Origin: Salinigranum salinum
GTDB taxonomy: Archaea > Halobacteriota > Halobacteria > Halobacteriales > Haloferacaceae
Assembly: GCF_009176545.1 (NCBI RefSeq)
Contig: NZ_VTOJ01000002.1
Span: 2,001,602 to 2,065,601, forward strand
Direction of reading: 5' to 3'
Length of the DNA stretch: 64,000 nucleotides
The translations under genes were made by a program, and so were the position numbers. Below, piece after piece: positions 61,850-64,000 of this stretch; position 1 is the stretch's first letter, and each line of letters opens with the position of its first letter. The notes under the pieces were generated by a model, which was not told the origin of the DNA, did not search any database, and worked only from the letters and a program-made list of their open reading frames with translations.

Positions 61850-62625
61850 CGGGTATCACGTCGGGTACCGACGGGGAAGACGTACAGCGGTCGGTGGTCG
61901 TCGGGGAGATCGAGGACGGATCGCACCGCGTCGTCGCGGAAGGCTCCGACCGCGACGGTCGCGAGGCCACGGGTCTCGGCCTGGAGGTAGAGGTTTTCGC
62001 CGACGTGGCCGGCCTCCATCGGGACGTACCGCGACTCGCCGCGCTGTCCGTACCGCTCGATCGTTCGTGCGTCGACGGCGGTGACGACGATGGCAGCCGG
62101 GGCCGCGCCGACGAACTGCTGGTCGAGAGCCGCCCGCTGGAGGGCCGCGCGGAACTCGCCCTCACGGCGCCGCACCAGCCGGTGGGCGCTCCGTTCGTGG
62201 CGATAGACGCCCGGCTGGAGGTCCTCGACGCCCGGATCGCCAGCGACCACGGACAGTTCCAGTGGGTACGTCGCGCCCGCGCTCGGCGCAGTCCGGAGGT
62301 CCGAACGGGCGGGACGCTCTGCCGTGAGACCCTGGGCGGCCCAGAGCAACTGTCCGAGGTCGGCCAGCGACAGCGGGTCGCCGGCGTACTGCCGCCGGGA
62401 CCGACGGGTCGCGAGCGCCGATTCGACGGATACCGTCCCGTCCGTCGTCGGGTCCGGCAGGTCGACGGTAGGAGTGGGACCCGCCACCCTCGTGCCGTCT
62501 GCCGCGTCGCCGTCGTCGACACTCACCGCCCCGAACGCCTTGCCGAGCAGGAGCGAGCCGGCAGCAGTCGCGCCGGCGGTCAACCGACCGACGGTCCGCC
62601 GGGAGAGTGCTCTGTCGTCGCTCAT
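61846..62625 (-). CDS. SagB/ThcOx-type nitroreductase-fold dehydrogenase, possibly exported
   Basis: 259 residues. N-terminal Tat-like signal (SRRTVGRLTAGATAAGSLLLG). The flavin-binding core has RRSRRQYAGDPLSLADLGQL, APSAGATYPLELSVVAGD and GHVGENLYLQAETRGL, which match SagB/ThcOx-like FMN oxidoreductases. No YcaO, thiazole or radical-SAM partner is present, so a RiPP role is uncertain. Coupled to a small membrane gene. Confidence 0.8.
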   Translation of the reverse strand: MSDDRALSRRTVGRLTAGATAAGSLLLGKAFGAVSVDDGDAADGTRVAGPTPTVDLPDPTTDGTVSVESALATRRSRRQYAGDPLSLADLGQLLWAAQGLTAERPARSDLRTAPSAGATYPLELSVVAGDPGVEDLQPGVYRHERSAHRLVRRREGEFRAALQRAALDQQFVGAAPAAIVVTAVDARTIERYGQRGESRYVPMEAGHVGENLYLQAETRGLATVAVGAFRDDAVRSVLDLPDDHRPLYVFPVGTRRDTR

Positions 62626-63063
62626 ACGGGTGTGTTGTCGCTCCGCCGAATTCAGTACTTCTCTGGAACGTGGCCCACGAGCACAGGGCGCCGACTACAC
62701 GTCGGCCGTCCCGTACGGCAGGAGCGCGACGGACGACCCGGCCACGGGGACAGCGGCAGTGGGAGAACGGTGTCGACGTGAACGAGAGCCCGCTGTTCAA
62801 CCCCGGTGGACAGGGCAGACTGGCCGCCCGGAGATCGGGATCACGGACGGCTCACCGCTGAAGCTCCGGGTCGCCGATCGGCGGACGCTCCGTCTCGAGC
62901 CGAGTTCCCGGACACCGTGCCCGAGCCGGTCGTCGACCTCGACAGTACTGGCTGTTCACGGACGACGCCGACACGAGACGGGAGACGTGTATGAGTCAAC
63001 ATCCGACGGAGAGGAGGCGTCGTGTTGAGTGACGCTGACGGGACTCGCGCCGCGCCAGAAGCC
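62626..63063. other. Spacer with no recognised gene
   Basis: The SagB promoter (AGTACTTC near 62653) lies at the left end. Remaining open frames are short and compositionally unlike genes; I see no family, tRNA or repeat in this stretch. Confidence 0.5.
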
Positions 63064-63453
63064 TCAAACGTTCGGTGTGAGCGACCGTTCAGGCGTAGAA
63101 CAGTATCTCTCTCCAGCAGTCAGTTGGTAGAGACGGGTGTTCAGCACCCCGCGCCACTCGTGACGTGCGTCGCCGACGTTCTCGACGAGGTCCGCGAAGG
63201 TGTCCCAGTGCATCCCTTTCGGTTGATCGGGGGTGAGAGGATGATTGCTCGGATGCAGACGACGCCCCTCGGTGTCAGCCTTCGCGAACGCCCGATCGTA
63301 CCGAAGCAGTGCCGTGTACCTATCGTTGCCCGACTCGCGCGAGGAGCGATATCCGGGCCGGGCGGACACCGTCACCGCCGAGTCGTTGGGGTGCAGCCGG
63401 GCGTGCTCACGGACGTCGTCGACACGGAACGGGAGCGCGTCGTCGCGGGTCAC
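63064..63453 (-). CDS. Hypothetical protein
   Basis: 129 residues. Blocks such as DRYTALLRYDRAFAKADTEG and DQPKGMHWDTFADLVENVGD look like a folded, conserved protein, and the composition is less GC-skewed than typical shadow frames. No family recognised. Between a non-coding spacer and tRNA-Cys. Confidence 0.45.
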   Translation of the reverse strand: MTRDDALPFRVDDVREHARLHPNDSAVTVSARPGYRSSRESGNDRYTALLRYDRAFAKADTEGRRLHPSNHPLTPDQPKGMHWDTFADLVENVGDARHEWRGVLNTRLYQLTAGERYCSTPERSLTPNV

Positions 63454-63519
63454 ACCGGATCCCCCGTGTTTCAGGCAGAGCCGAGGCTAACAGCTCTCGG
63501 ATTCTCGTGATGTGGTACA

Positions 63520-63595
63520 AGCCAAGGGCCGGATTTGAACCGGCGATGATCCGCTCTGCAGGCGGACGCGTTAGGCCGGACTCTGCCACCTTGGC
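63520..63595 (-). tRNA. tRNA-Cys (GCA)
   Basis: Acceptor arms GCCAAGG and CCTTGGC pair fully, with discriminator U. The anticodon loop is CTGCAGA within TCCGC and GCGGA stem arms, giving anticodon GCA. The T-arm is GCCGG-TTCAAAT-CCGGC. It is the usual last gene of haloarchaeal rRNA operons, downstream of 5S rRNA on the same strand. No 3' CCA is encoded. Confidence 0.97.
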
Positions 63596-63903
63596 GCAGT
63601 ACGGACTACTTCCGAGGACCGCTTAAGCCTCACGCTTCGATAGCGTTCGACGACGACGGTGCCCCGTCCGCCGTCGACACCGCCCGCGTGCCACGTCCAG
63701 CCACCCCTCGTGCCGAGAGATCCACACCTCACGCGCGATGTGGTGATCCCTCTCTCCGACCTCTGTGTCACTGCGGACCGGAACTCCCACGAGTCCGATC
63801 CTGTGTCCGAGCCCGAACCTGTACGACGAGTGTTACGTGTGCGTACGGGACCGAGCCACGGCTACGAGTACGGGTATGAATATGAGTATGAAGTATGAGT
63901 GCG
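63596..63903 (-). other. Spacer between 5S rRNA and tRNA-Cys
   Basis: About 310 bases. Near 63856-63898 (plus strand) are short repeats of GAGTA/GAATATGAGTATGA type. No gene recognised; it probably contains rRNA processing sites. Confidence 0.5.
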
Positions 63904-64000
63904 AGGCGGCGAATCAGTGTTCCCAGGGGCTCGCGCACCCCAGTACTCGCTGATACGCTGGCGAGCTTAACTTCCGTGTTCGGGATGGGTACGGGTGTTA
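63904..64000 (-). rRNA. rrf: 5S rRNA, 3' part (cut by the window end)
   Basis: The reverse complement contains GTACCCATCCCGAACACGGA, the universal 5S core, and later AGTACTGGGGTGCGCGAGCC-like sequence and the 3' strand GATTCGCCGCC. The 5' end, 23S and 16S lie beyond the window. Confidence 0.95.

Noticed and set aside
62626..63063. Frames in the spacer right of the SagB-like gene
   Set aside because: Short, compositionally abnormal and unlike any family.

Overview
The window comes from the chromosome of a halophilic archaeon (class Halobacteria). The evidence is a high-GC sequence coding for strongly acidic proteins, TATA boxes about 25-30 bases upstream of start codons (leaderless promoters), many Tat-type signal and lipobox N-termini, and archaea- or haloarchaea-specific genes: aRF1, TiaS, CarS, CTP-type riboflavin kinase RbkR, GfcR, a MinD4-like ATPase and HTH_10 regulators. 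The right edge is the distal end of an rRNA operon on the minus strand (5S rRNA, then tRNA-Cys-GCA). I cannot name the genus from this sequence alone.

Layout. 1-3.2 kb: a tandem pair of FilR1-type regulators, one frameshifted, then aRF1. 3.4-8.8 kb: a lower-GC segment with a cupin, a SUI1-like factor, an HxlR regulator and an SDR-DoxX-VOC-TRIC operon; an 86-bp promoter and start region is duplicated there. 9-12.7 kb: a ComB-like phosphatase, an ATP-grasp enzyme, and the small and medium subunits of a CO-dehydrogenase-type molybdenum hydroxylase without a large subunit. 12.7-20 kb: an MFS carrier, a ribbon-helix-helix protein, a small paralogous gene pair, CspA, an Lrp regulator and a CPA2 antiporter. 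20-25.1 kb: the most distinctive region, with six near-identical 16-bp palindromes of DtxR/IdeR type between a two-gene operon and a large repeat-containing cupredoxin lipoprotein, and a decayed TnpB between them.

25-34 kb: an arsenate-reductase-like phosphatase, a PD-(D/E)XK-like protein, a 22-bp tandem repeat, an IS630-type HTH orphan, TiaS, regulators, a glutaredoxin, an ASST-like protein and an NCS2 purine permease. 34.2-35.9 kb: a lower-GC island with two related Tat-exported proteins and short repeats. 35.9-47.3 kb: housekeeping genes (GfcR, PyrE, esterase, CarS, bacterial-type glycerol dehydrogenase, DUF502, IlvE, RibB-RbkR, ArgS). 47.4-63.5 kb: a MinD4-like ATPase, membrane and secreted proteins, regulators, an aldehyde ferredoxin oxidoreductase remnant, Spo0M, a MoaD-like protein ending in Cys-Cys, and a SagB-like nitroreductase with a membrane partner.

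How the genes work together. The clearest units are the RbkR-RibB riboflavin pair with a palindrome just upstream of its TATA box, GfcR next to PyrE, GldA beside CarS (glycerol and lipid backbone chemistry), the HxlR-linked SDR-DoxX-VOC set (probably electrophile or quinone stress), and the palindrome-controlled cupredoxin locus (probably metal starvation). All functions are inferred from family resemblance seen in the translations; no database search was run.
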